Below, piece by piece: positions 52,496 to 60,836 of a DNA stretch of 64,000 nt. How positions within the stretch are numbered: the first letter of the stretch is position 1; each line of letters begins with the position of its first letter. The position numbers and the translations under genes were made by a program. The notes under the pieces are model-generated. The model did not search any database. It saw nothing but the letters and a program-made list of their open reading frames with translations, and had not been told where the DNA came from. Origin of the DNA: Lachnospiraceae bacterium (GTDB lineage: Bacteria; Bacillota; Clostridia; Lachnospirales; Lachnospiraceae); NCBI GenBank assembly GCA_900753305.1, contig CAADYR010000047.1, positions 11,802 to 75,801 of the forward strand, given 5' to 3'.

Positions 52496-53533
52496 CTACT
52501 TCCCATAAATTAGTTTTTCCCATGGTTCATATCCTTCCATGTAGCCAAAGTCTTCCCCGTCTCTGAATCCTTCCATCAGCTTTTCCCTTATGTTGTTAAA
52601 TACAGTCTCATCAACATCTCTGAATTTCATGTGCTTATATAACCCGGACTTTCTGAAATCATACATAGTATCAACATTTTCAAGCAGTTGTTTTACCACC
52701 TTATATGTTCCCTCTACATCCTTTCCAGCGCATACAATATCAAGCATCGGCGAATACTCATTATATTTTCCCATTTCCAACGTATGCGATATTGATTGCA
52801 CTTTCTCTGACAGGAATCTCGCATAACCGATATCATTTTCCTGTAATGCCAGTCCTGCCATCGTAGAAAGCACGAAATTTAATGTACTGAAACCGGAAAA
52901 AATCACATTTTCATATTGCTCATATGCTTCTTTAATTTTCCCCTGCTCCTGAAGCAATCTTCCCTGATAGTATTTTTTCATAGGATCGTGGTCTGAAAAA
53001 TAATCCAGATATTTTTCTGCCTGAGTGTAATCCTTCTTTTGTAAGTAAAAAACAAATAAAGATTCTGCTGCATGATGCTGTATTTCTTCATTTTCATCAT
53101 GCAATGCCATCTCATACCATGCGTTAATCTGTTTATCATATTTTTCCGGATTCTTGCATTTATCCGTTATTCTTCTTGTATCAAGCATTACCGCAGCCTG
53201 CCATATAAGCATGTTGCAATTCGGATACTCCTTTATAAGCTCTAATATCCATTCATAAGTGTTCTCGTATCCTTCTTCTGAAAACATCTTGTCCATCTTC
53301 CTGATAATTTCTTCGATTTCAACATCTGAAAGCTTTTCACGAAAAGAAAGTAATGTATCAAGAGAAATATTCAAAAGTCTGGCAATCGGTGCCAGCAGCT
53401 CAATATCCGGCTTGGAATTTCCATTCTCCCATTTGTTTACAGCCGGTGTTGTCACACCTAATTTGTTCGCCATCTCTTCCTGTGTCAAACCAACTTCTTT
53501 TCTATATTTTTTTATAACACCACCAATGTCCAT
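52496..53533 (-). CDS. XRE-family regulator with TPR-like C-terminus (second copy)
   Basis: 345 residues from ATG 53533 (MDIGGVIKKYRKE), spaced 9 nt from AAGGAG. HTH at residues 5-60 (GLTQEEMANKLGVTTPAVNK), then helical repeats (LFVFYLQKKDYTQAEKYLDY, RLLQEQGKIKEAYEQYENV). Same layout as 34897-36030 but low identity outside the HTH. Probable ligand- or peptide-sensing regulator; target unknown. Confidence 0.85.
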   Translation of the reverse strand: MDIGGVIKKYRKEVGLTQEEMANKLGVTTPAVNKWENGNSKPDIELLAPIARLLNISLDTLLSFREKLSDVEIEEIIRKMDKMFSEEGYENTYEWILELIKEYPNCNMLIWQAAVMLDTRRITDKCKNPEKYDKQINAWYEMALHDENEEIQHHAAESLFVFYLQKKDYTQAEKYLDYFSDHDPMKKYYQGRLLQEQGKIKEAYEQYENVIFSGFSTLNFVLSTMAGLALQENDIGYARFLSEKVQSISHTLEMGKYNEYSPMLDIVCAGKDVEGTYKVVKQLLENVDTMYDFRKSGLYKHMKFRDVDETVFNNIREKLMEGFRDGEDFGYMEGYEPWEKLIYGK

Positions 53534-53712
53534 TTGCTTCTTCTCCTTACAAATATTTGAAAACTTTTGTATACTCAGCATATCAAATCTGCACTTATTG
53601 CACAATTGAATGGTGTTTAATTTTTATTCAATTTTATTAACCATTAAGAAATAAGTGGAGACTTTCTGCCCCCACTCAGGATATGTTGTCAAATCAATAT
53701 TTAACATCCATA

Positions 53713-53931
53713 CTACTGAATTCTTTGATAATGTTTCCTGAAGTTGATTGTTTCCTGAAGATCATCTTCACTGACGAACAAATCCAGCATTTCCGGCGTA
53801 ATGGTCACACCATTGAGCTTTGTCCACAAAGCTGCGTTTTCTTCCCGCAGAGCGTTATCATTTGTAAGCGTTTCGATTCTGGTATCACATTTTTCGCAAT
53901 CCAACCCGCAGCAGGCAATCAGTTGATTCAT
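53713..53931 (-). pseudogene. DUF3795 protein, C-terminally truncated
   Basis: Start ATG 53931 (MNQLIACCGLDCEKCDTRI), 7 nt after GGGAG. The first 50 residues match the Cys-rich N-terminus of DUF3795 proteins. After GVTITPEMLDLF the sequence leaves the family and stops, so the second Cys cluster (CxxC zone) is missing. A TTTCCTGAAG direct repeat (two copies, 14 bp apart) lies at the divergence point. Likely a truncated gene. It follows the GNAT gene by 23 bp. Confidence 0.7.
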
Positions 53932-53954
53932 ATGCATTCTCCCTTACTCACAAA

Positions 53955-54488
53955 TTACATTTCATCTTGCGCAGTGGCGCAGATGGTGAGATTCATAAGA
54001 TCAAAATCAATCAGTTCTCCATTGATTTTGAAAAAGCCTGGGAATGTGCACAGCTTGCGAAAGCCAAACTTTTTATACAATGCAATGGCACGGTTGTTGT
54101 CACTGCGCACCTCAAGATTTATCTGTTCCACGCCTGTTTCCCTCGCAGAAATAAGGATATGCTCCGTCAATGTGGATGCCACTCCGCAGCCCCACCACGT
54201 TTTTTTCACGCTAATGCCGAATTCTGCACGGTGGCTCATGCGATTTTTATTGCGATTGAGGCTGGCAGTTCCAATGATCTCGCCGTTTGCCTTTGCAAGT
54301 AACTGAATATGATCGCGGGACTGAGCCTGCATGCCGAGATAAGTCCGTTCTGCTTCTACATTGAGCGGCACGCCTTCTGCACCGAAACTGAGGTTTTCCG
54401 TTTCTCCTCCAACAATTTTCAAATACTCCAATAATGCAGCGGCATCCTGTGCTTGTGCGCGAACGATTTCAAAAGTTGCATGTTTCAT
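53955..54488 (-). CDS. GNAT acetyltransferase (RimJ/RimL-like)
   Basis: 177 residues from ATG 54488 (MKHATFEIVRAQ); an upstream ATG 18 codons earlier lacks a clear RBS. Acetyl-CoA loop WWGCGVASTLTEHIL at about 113-127, INLEVRSDNNRAIALYKKFG typical of RimJ/RimL and aminoglycoside/peptide N-acetyltransferases. Substrate unknown. Co-oriented with the truncated DUF3795 gene. Confidence 0.88.
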   Translation of the reverse strand: MKHATFEIVRAQAQDAAALLEYLKIVGGETENLSFGAEGVPLNVEAERTYLGMQAQSRDHIQLLAKANGEIIGTASLNRNKNRMSHRAEFGISVKKTWWGCGVASTLTEHILISARETGVEQINLEVRSDNNRAIALYKKFGFRKLCTFPGFFKINGELIDFDLMNLTICATAQDEM

Positions 54489-54542
54489 ACGTATTGTTTT
54501 CCTTCCTATAACATTTTCTAAACTCATATCTTTTTCAACCAC

Positions 54543-55094
54543 TCATAGGCAATACTTTCCTATTACTTCATCGCTCCAAATATGAGCTTCTATGTATCGT
54601 TCCGGTCCATACTTACCTTCACTGTTCCATTCCTGTGGATAACCATATTTATCTATTATCTGCAAGATTTCTTCATATGTATAAAGCTTCTTTCGGTATT
54701 CTCTCCCATCCGTTATTTTATTGCTAAACGTAGGATGTGAATCTCCATAAGTAAATGAAATAGTTCTTGTGTCAAACTCCGTGACAGGAATGCAGATAAA
54801 CTTACTGTTTTCATACCATGAAGCCAACCATGGGCATGCTTCCACCACCATATAATGTGGTGCCTGCCGTTTTATTATTCCGCCCTTTTTTTGAAATTCT
54901 TCACGCAGAATATTCTCATAATATCTACGTAGCTTCATATAATCTGTTGACCTTTTGGCACAAAAAGAATCACACTTTTGATGCCTGATCCGCAACATTA
55001 CACCGTCAGCCTCCTCATCCGGCAGATCAGATAAATTTCGAAATGGCCCTATTTCAGAATCAAAATAGTGGTATAACATCATTGGCATAATCAT
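54543..55094 (-). CDS. Conserved uncharacterised protein
   Basis: 183 residues from ATG 55094 (MIMPMMLYHYFDSEIGPF), 7 nt after AGGAGG. Soluble; features HYMVVEACPWLASWY, SFTYGDSHPTFSN and KYGPERYIEAHIW. I recognise the sequence type as widespread in Lachnospiraceae but without a named function. Its start overlaps the end of the frameshifted membrane gene by 4 bp, so it was part of the same unit. Confidence 0.7.
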   Translation of the reverse strand: MIMPMMLYHYFDSEIGPFRNLSDLPDEEADGVMLRIRHQKCDSFCAKRSTDYMKLRRYYENILREEFQKKGGIIKRQAPHYMVVEACPWLASWYENSKFICIPVTEFDTRTISFTYGDSHPTFSNKITDGREYRKKLYTYEEILQIIDKYGYPQEWNSEGKYGPERYIEAHIWSDEVIGKYCL

Positions 55095-55451
55095 TCGCAA
55101 ACCTCCTGTGTAAAATGCCAAAAAGACAAAGCTGCTACCGGGCAAAAATAGGCACACCAGACATCCGATACTGCTACCCCAATCCATGTGGGACTATCTG
55201 CCTGAAAGACACCCAGTATCGGCAAAAGCAGACAACTTACGGAAAGTATGCCGTGAATCAGCAATAAAGCGCGCAACCATTTATCCGCTCTATTTTTGGG
55301 GGTAAATTGTTAACCCTGCATAAAAAGTAGCAAGCGCCATCAGTGCGTACCCCAATAGATCAAAGCTGAACGCAATAAACATGGTGCAAGAATAACTTGC
55401 AAAATCAAGGACGACCAGCAGATTGATGTCGGAACTGACAATTCCAATTTG
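55091..55451 (-). pseudogene. Membrane protein gene, frameshifted
   Basis: Two overlapping minus-strand frames encode consecutive membrane helices. The first (from about 55451) reads FIAFSFDLLGYALMALATFY-AGLT and ends TAG; the second resumes FTPKNRADKWLRALLLIHG and runs to 55091 (VFQADSPTWIGVAVSDVW). One extra base in ACAATTTACC restores nothing but explains the break. The 5' end lacks a start codon with RBS, so it is also truncated. Family not recognised. Confidence 0.65.
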
Positions 55452-55469
55452 TCAATCGTGGTATTAAGG

Positions 55470-55530
55470 TACTGGCTTTTATTTCAGTTTGGACAACAAA
55501 CACACCGACTCCACATGTGTCGATAGGGTA
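55470..55530 (-). pseudogene. Possible RlmD-type methyltransferase C-terminal scrap
   Basis: A short minus-strand frame ends THVESVCLLSKLK-stop, like the HVETVCLLSKL stretch of 23S rRNA uracil-methyltransferases of this family. About 15 residues only. The remainder of 55531-55717 has nothing recognisable. Confidence 0.3.
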
Positions 55531-55717
55531 ATTAAGATGCACTCTCTCCTGCCCCTGCATAGAAAAAGATTGCATTGTATTTTAGATGTAAGCCAGATCA
55601 GCTTACGATTGACTCTGCTCTTTCTCTATGGTTCACTTATCTCGTGATACTAACTTCTAGGATATTGTACCATAGATTGTTTGTTTAGAAAATTGCTTTC
55701 CTCTCAAATGGGCAGAA

Positions 55718-55750
55718 GAAAACCTCCAAATCTGTTGTAGACTTGGAGGC
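55718..55750 (-). terminator. Intrinsic terminator after the Rpn-family gene
   Basis: Minus strand CCTCCAAGTCT/AGATTTGGAGG stem (one mismatch) followed by TTTTCTT. Confidence 0.85.
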
Positions 55751-55804
55751 TTGATTCCAACCATTTTATTCACAGACAACTGTTTTTCTGCTACAATAAA
55801 AGAA

Positions 55805-56779
55805 CTATGCAAGTGCAGGTTCCTTCCCTGCGATAATCGCTTTCACTTCTTCTATATCCTTATCTGTAGCTGAGGCTATCTGCTCTGCTGTAAAACCATT
55901 CTTATACATTTTTATAATAAGTCCTGCTTCACCTTCCGCACGTCCAATTGCAATACCCTTTTCTTCAATTCCCTGACTCAAGTTACACATAACACTCACA
56001 TCCTTCCTGAAGTTCTCCTCAATAGGAATATCGTATTCATTTCCAATTATGTTCAGTTTTTCATCTATTGTAAGTTCCTGTGACAGCAATGCTCCTAACA
56101 GACGGTGCAATTCATATGTCTCATCATGTTCCGGCAGTTCCTTCGCTAAGCCCAGCATTATAATATTCAGCAGATCAAGATTTCCTTTCCATTCATAGGA
56201 ACCGATCAAATCTTCCTTTGTGAGATGCACATGGCTCATGCTGCTCTCATCCATGTTCATACATACCCAGATGGAATATACACGCTTAATGTCATCGTAG
56301 CTGGAGTTCTCAAAATCACGTTCTTTTTGTGATGAGATCAGTCTGCTCACATAAAAGATTGCCCGATTTAAGATTTCATATCCCTTCGGCTCGTCCTTCT
56401 GTGCTTCCACATTTATGATAATCTGTGACAATCCATCTTTTCTGCCATCTATAGATGGCATGCGTACATAAAAAACGATATCAAATCTTACCAGACCTTC
56501 ATTGATCTCTTCATTTTCTGTGTTGAAACCGACCAGTCTCTCACCACTTTTTTCGCTGGCTGCATTTGTGAGTCCAGGCTCTACCGATACTGTACTGATA
56601 TGTGGTGTTCCCTCGATGCAGTCGACCACATCCTTGGGATTCATGCCCTTAAACTCATCAACTGTTTTTACCAGTATATGTGCCAGTATGCTCTTCTGTC
56701 CTAACAGACGCTTTGCACTCGTATCATACTGTGCTTTTGAGTCTGTTGCTTTCACTGCATTTTTTAATTCTGTATTCAC
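55805..56779 (-). CDS. Rpn-family recombination-promoting nuclease/putative transposase
   Basis: 324 residues. PD-(D/E)XK nuclease fold of the Rpn/PDDEXK_2 family: RFDIVFYVRMPS, IIINVEAQKDEP (D-E-x-K active-site strand, residues about 127-138), EILNRAIFYVSRLI. The C-terminal tail (GIAIGRAEGEAGLIIKMYKNG, TAEQIASATDKDIEEV) is the usual variable region. Rpn proteins cut DNA and promote RecA-independent recombination; many act in defence. A partial copy lies at 52346-52450. Confidence 0.9.
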   Translation of the reverse strand: MNTELKNAVKATDSKAQYDTSAKRLLGQKSILAHILVKTVDEFKGMNPKDVVDCIEGTPHISTVSVEPGLTNAASEKSGERLVGFNTENEEINEGLVRFDIVFYVRMPSIDGRKDGLSQIIINVEAQKDEPKGYEILNRAIFYVSRLISSQKERDFENSSYDDIKRVYSIWVCMNMDESSMSHVHLTKEDLIGSYEWKGNLDLLNIIMLGLAKELPEHDETYELHRLLGALLSQELTIDEKLNIIGNEYDIPIEENFRKDVSVMCNLSQGIEEKGIAIGRAEGEAGLIIKMYKNGFTAEQIASATDKDIEEVKAIIAGKEPALA

Positions 56780-56877
56780 TGGCCTTCCTCCTTTTTGTAT
56801 CAGATATAGTCATCCCCAAAAAGGCATCTGACCACACCTATATTATAACTTCCCTATTTCTTTTATGCAATCAATTA

Positions 56878-56960
56878 TCAAGCTTTTCTCGGCAGAATAC
56901 AAACCGTCTCCACATGCCCCGAATCAAGTAAATAATCAACCCTATCCGCATAATGCAGTT
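56878..56960 (-). pseudogene. Possible methyltransferase C-terminal scrap
   Basis: Minus-strand frame ADRVDYLLDSGHVETVCILP ending RKA-stop resembles the C-terminal HVETVCxL tail seen in rRNA uracil-methyltransferases. Only about 25 residues remain; no start. It lies just downstream of the double-ATPase gene and may mark the edge of the island. Confidence 0.3.
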
Positions 56961-57015
56961 TTAAGTTTCAAAATTTTCTAAGTTATCCGGCATCTGCTCC
57001 CAGAATATTTTTGTA

Positions 57016-59625
57016 TTACTGTACTAATAGTGATAAAACCTTTGGCCTTGCTCCACGTTCATAAGTAAAGCCAAGGGGGAGACGAATAATTTCCGGCAAA
57101 TAATATTTCTCATCCGAAATCTTTAAATACCCCTGTGCCTCTAATTTAGAAATTTCATCAGCTGTCAATTCAATTTTGTCCAGAGTTAATGGTAATGTTT
57201 TTATTCCTTTCATTTTTTCGAATTTTTCTAAAATATCATAAATATTGCGCATTTCCATCTTGATTTCTTCATATTTTTTAGTCGCACATGATCCAATCGC
57301 TTTGCGTATGTCAACCGGCATAAGCAAACGGTCTTTATACACCAATTTTGCTTCCCCATAGCCTCCTGATGAAAAGCTCAGAAATCTGACAATATCTCTT
57401 GCCTGTAATTGACCAGTAAAATCCGACAATGCTGCTAAAATCCAACGATCTGAATAAGCTTCTCTCGAATCTCTTTTCCCTAATTTCAATCCCCACAGGA
57501 TTGTTAATTTATCTGTCAGAACAGTTCTTGTCGCATTTAGAACATCAATCCCATCCGTCAAATCCGGATAAGCCTTTGACGCAATCCATAATGCAAGGCG
57601 TAATGCTTCCGTCTGAGTCCAGTTCAGTTCATAATTATAATACATACTCCTAAACTGTTCCGTATTGGTATCGATTGCATTGCTAATCATATCTTTTCGT
57701 GCAAAAACAACGATTCCAATCTTTCCATAATCAAGCCTCTGCAATTCATTCACAACATTCTGACATAGTGCTTTAAGAAGCATTTTCCATCTATCGTCTT
57801 TTTTTATCTGTGAATCTGCACAAACATCCTCCACACCATCTACAACAAACACGATCCTTTTTCCACTGTTTGCAACTGCCTTGTCTAATTCTGAAATATC
57901 CGTGTAACTTTCCTGGAACATTCCAGTCATCAAATCAAACCACTGCTTTACCCACTCCGTTCTTGTCAGTTCAGATGTTTCCAATAATTTCATCAATGTA
58001 TTAATTGTATCTGTATCTTTCTTTAACCTCATTCCAGTTAAATTCTGACGTGCATATTCCATGCAGTCGTCAATAAGTGGTTTCATCTTATTCCTATTCA
58101 TACTAGTCAGCAATGGAATGATAATTGTTTCATGTCCCACATCCAATGATGTACCTGTCTGTTCAATAAATTTTTCCCATGTCTTTGCCTGTAATAATTG
58201 CTTATAGATATATGTCTTACCTGATCCCTTCGCTCCGGATACAACAATTCTTGGAAGCTCTGTTTTAAAATTCTTTACCATTTCCTTAATAGAAGATGTT
58301 ACCAGCATATTTGCACTTGCCGTACCTTCTGCAGTTGTCTCCTCATAAGCAATGTCATGTATCTGTTTCAGAATCTCGCGGACTTTATCCTCATCTTGAA
58401 ATATCGTTTCATCTTTCTGCTCATCCTCAAACAAGCTTTTCATTTGCTCATCCATTAAAGATGCCAGTTCGCTCCCTTTTAGCTTTTCACAAAGTGTATT
58501 AAAATCAGTTATCCTTACGAGTACTTTATCAAATCCTACTTTCATAAAGTATTCATCTCGCAAAAAAGTGGCATTATCTGTATCAGCTCCACTTTCAACA
58601 TCTTCCACAATTTTATTCTCAATTTCCTGAATTTCTTCCGATTTCATTGTTTCTGGAATCATCGTTAACAGAATTTTCGATTTCAAAAAATCTGCATTCG
58701 TTTTTTTATATACCTGTTCCAATATCTGATTCGTTCCTTTTACCGATTGTAAAGACGTGGAAGTTACATAATATTTAATTACACGCGGATCAAATAAAAA
58801 CGGAGCCGAATATTCTGTAACTCCAGCCCGTAAATCGACCAATACAATGTCTACACCGATTTTCTTCGCTATTTCAGCTATCGTTTCCGTAATATAAAAT
58901 TTGTTTTCCTGCGTCAACAAAACCTGTTCCGGTCTTGACACAACGTTCATGATCTGTTCCTTTTCCCGATAAACAGGAATAAAATACTGATCAACTATCT
59001 TTTCATTCGTTACAACGCTAACCGTCGAAGTCTTTATTAAATCTGATAATTTTTTCATCATCTGATCTGTAATCTGCGCATAATTCATGATTGACAGAAT
59101 ATCAAGATAACTAATTTTGCGATATCCAGCTTCCACCATCCAGGTTAATCCCGGTGCTTCCACATCGGCATCTAATACAAGAATTTTTTTATCCGGATAT
59201 TTTTGTGTACACTGTCTTAAAAATGCAGTAAGTGACAAAGTTCGTCCTACACCGCCTTTGTATGAATGAAATGCAATCATTTTCAGTCCTTCAAAATCAG
59301 CATCTGTGTTTTCACACTTCTGAAAATAAACATCTCTAAATAACGGCGCATATTTCTTTTTTGCTTTTGGACTGTCATCACTTTGAAAAATAATATCTAA
59401 ATATGTTTCTGTAAAATCAATGAGCAGTGTATTCTTTTCCATCAAATAGTTACGACCAAAAATTTTCTTTAAATATTGAATGTCCGATTCCTGCGGTTCA
59501 TCATTGTTTTGATAAATTTCAACACAATCACTATACACCTGTACATCAGTCCATGTTTCTGGCCAAAAACTTCTATTTTCTTCAAAAATATTTTCTATGT
59601 CATGCCATGTAAAATAATAATTCAT
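57016..59625 (-). CDS. Double-ATPase protein: ParA-like plus STAND/KAP-like P-loop
   Basis: 869 residues. A short N-terminal domain (1-110) precedes a ParA/MinD-type ATPase: KGGVGRT at 123-129, DADVEAPGL at 152-160 and VDLRAG at 263-268. A second P-loop ATPase follows: GAKGSGKT at 464-471 and Walker B FVVDGVED at 593-600, with a helical and winged-helix-like C-terminus. The KGGVGRT ParA form with an attached second ATPase is common in predicted defence or signalling operons, not in chromosome partition. It forms a pair with the small gene at 59640-60140 (14-bp gap). Function inferred: phage-defence module. Not chromosome or plasmid partition: no parB or parS is seen. Confidence 0.75.
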   Translation of the reverse strand: MNYYFTWHDIENIFEENRSFWPETWTDVQVYSDCVEIYQNNDEPQESDIQYLKKIFGRNYLMEKNTLLIDFTETYLDIIFQSDDSPKAKKKYAPLFRDVYFQKCENTDADFEGLKMIAFHSYKGGVGRTLSLTAFLRQCTQKYPDKKILVLDADVEAPGLTWMVEAGYRKISYLDILSIMNYAQITDQMMKKLSDLIKTSTVSVVTNEKIVDQYFIPVYREKEQIMNVVSRPEQVLLTQENKFYITETIAEIAKKIGVDIVLVDLRAGVTEYSAPFLFDPRVIKYYVTSTSLQSVKGTNQILEQVYKKTNADFLKSKILLTMIPETMKSEEIQEIENKIVEDVESGADTDNATFLRDEYFMKVGFDKVLVRITDFNTLCEKLKGSELASLMDEQMKSLFEDEQKDETIFQDEDKVREILKQIHDIAYEETTAEGTASANMLVTSSIKEMVKNFKTELPRIVVSGAKGSGKTYIYKQLLQAKTWEKFIEQTGTSLDVGHETIIIPLLTSMNRNKMKPLIDDCMEYARQNLTGMRLKKDTDTINTLMKLLETSELTRTEWVKQWFDLMTGMFQESYTDISELDKAVANSGKRIVFVVDGVEDVCADSQIKKDDRWKMLLKALCQNVVNELQRLDYGKIGIVVFARKDMISNAIDTNTEQFRSMYYNYELNWTQTEALRLALWIASKAYPDLTDGIDVLNATRTVLTDKLTILWGLKLGKRDSREAYSDRWILAALSDFTGQLQARDIVRFLSFSSGGYGEAKLVYKDRLLMPVDIRKAIGSCATKKYEEIKMEMRNIYDILEKFEKMKGIKTLPLTLDKIELTADEISKLEAQGYLKISDEKYYLPEIIRLPLGFTYERGARPKVLSLLVQ

Positions 59626-59639
59626 TCATTCACCTCTCT

Positions 59640-60140
59640 CTATATCCGTGGAAGTAGCCATTCCGCAATCCGAACCAGAGTTTTTTCCTCACTCTGTTCC
59701 TCTTCTTTATCCTCAATGGTAGCACCATATCTCCACAGTTCATTATATTTTCCTGGTAGCACAAAACCTCCATCCTTAAGCTTTATCTTTTTCAAAGGAA
59801 AACTGGTTTCTATCCCCACTTCTTTTGTCATTGCTTTTAAATCATGCCCAGGCACTTTCTTTCCGTTTATTTCATAATAGGATTTCAAATCTTCATATGT
59901 ATTCTTCCCAATTTCTTTAAGAATTAAGCTTTTCAATCCACATTCCACCGAATAGAACAACATTAAAAGTCGAGAATGATATGGCATATCCGTCCCTGTC
60001 CTTTTGTACATGCCATAGTGATTCCTGAAACTTCTTTGAAACTCATTTCTTGTAATATTAATCTGCAACTGTATTTTTCCCTGTTTTTTCTCGTACTCTT
60101 TCAATATATCTTCACTCCTTATATCGGATAGTTGAAACAT
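59640..60140 (-). CDS. Small HEPN-like partner protein
   Basis: 166 residues. The core PYHSRLLMLFYSVECGLKSL and KVPGHDLKAMTKEVGIE resemble HEPN-type helical bundles that carry nucleic-acid-binding or RNase activity. A clear RxxxxH motif is not visible, so catalysis is uncertain. It precedes the double-ATPase gene by 14 bp. As a two-gene unit it may be a toxin or sensor controlled by the ATPase. Confidence 0.55.
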   Translation of the reverse strand: MFQLSDIRSEDILKEYEKKQGKIQLQINITRNEFQRSFRNHYGMYKRTGTDMPYHSRLLMLFYSVECGLKSLILKEIGKNTYEDLKSYYEINGKKVPGHDLKAMTKEVGIETSFPLKKIKLKDGGFVLPGKYNELWRYGATIEDKEEEQSEEKTLVRIAEWLLPRI

Positions 60141-60385
60141 ATTCTGCCTTAAGTTTATCCTCTAACAAATAAAATAGCAAGTTGATACCACTTAAATTTC
60201 CTAAATTTTATCCATAACTGTGCGCTTTTTTTTAAGCTGTCATAAACGCCCCTCAAAAAACAAAATATAACAAATCTTTTCCTTTTTATAGTGGAATTAA
60301 ATTGCCTAATTAAAACACTACCAAACAAAAAGGGATTTCTTATGCTTTATTCTACTACATTAACCTCACTTTGAAACGAGAAATT

Positions 60386-60604
60386 CTAACTTTTCCAAAC
60401 CAATAGGGGCTGCCAACAGAAAGTTCTTCCACACTCTCCACAGATGATTCTTCTGGAAAACAAATATTTTTTGGTGTAGTCATTCTCGTTCATGTGCAGT
60501 ACATCCGCTCAGTATGCTATCAGGTTACACATCGTTTCTTCCTCTTCATATATGACGATTGGTAGATGTCTATCTTTAATAAGATACTGTTTTCTCTGTT
60601 CATC
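60386..60604 (-). pseudogene. Serine recombinase remnant (zinc-ribbon region)
   Basis: Minus-strand fragments in two frames: DEQRKQYLIKDRHLPIVIYE and then DYTKKYLFSRRIICGECGRT-F, the recombinase-domain end and the zinc ribbon (CxxC) of a TnpX/TndX-type resolvase. It is broken by frame changes and stops. Downstream 60141-60385 and upstream 60605-60759 hold nothing recognisable. Confidence 0.65.
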
Positions 60605-60759
60605 GCTTACCCTACGGGCAAATGGGGTACCTTATTTCTATATATACCCTCTGTTGAAACATCTCCCTCTATGACTGGGATTTTTCAAAATGTCTTTTTT
60701 CTTTCTCTGAATTTTGTTCCAAAATACCTCAAAATCTCTTTTTTACCTCTATGCATCTA

Positions 60760-60794
60760 TAAAATCGGAGCAAAAACTGGTCATTTTTTGCTCC
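60760..60794 (-). terminator. Intrinsic terminator after the large serine recombinase
   Basis: Minus strand GGAGCAAAAA/TTTTTGCTCC perfect 10-bp stem with an 8-nt loop and GATTTTAT tail. Confidence 0.85.
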
Positions 60795-60836
60795 AATTTT
60801 TGCCCCGAAACCACAACATCCTGTAGTTAAACATGC

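Noticed and set aside
53683..54306. A 207-codon plus-strand open frame
   Set aside because: It runs antisense through a truncated DUF3795 gene and a good GNAT gene, with no RBS or recognisable domain.
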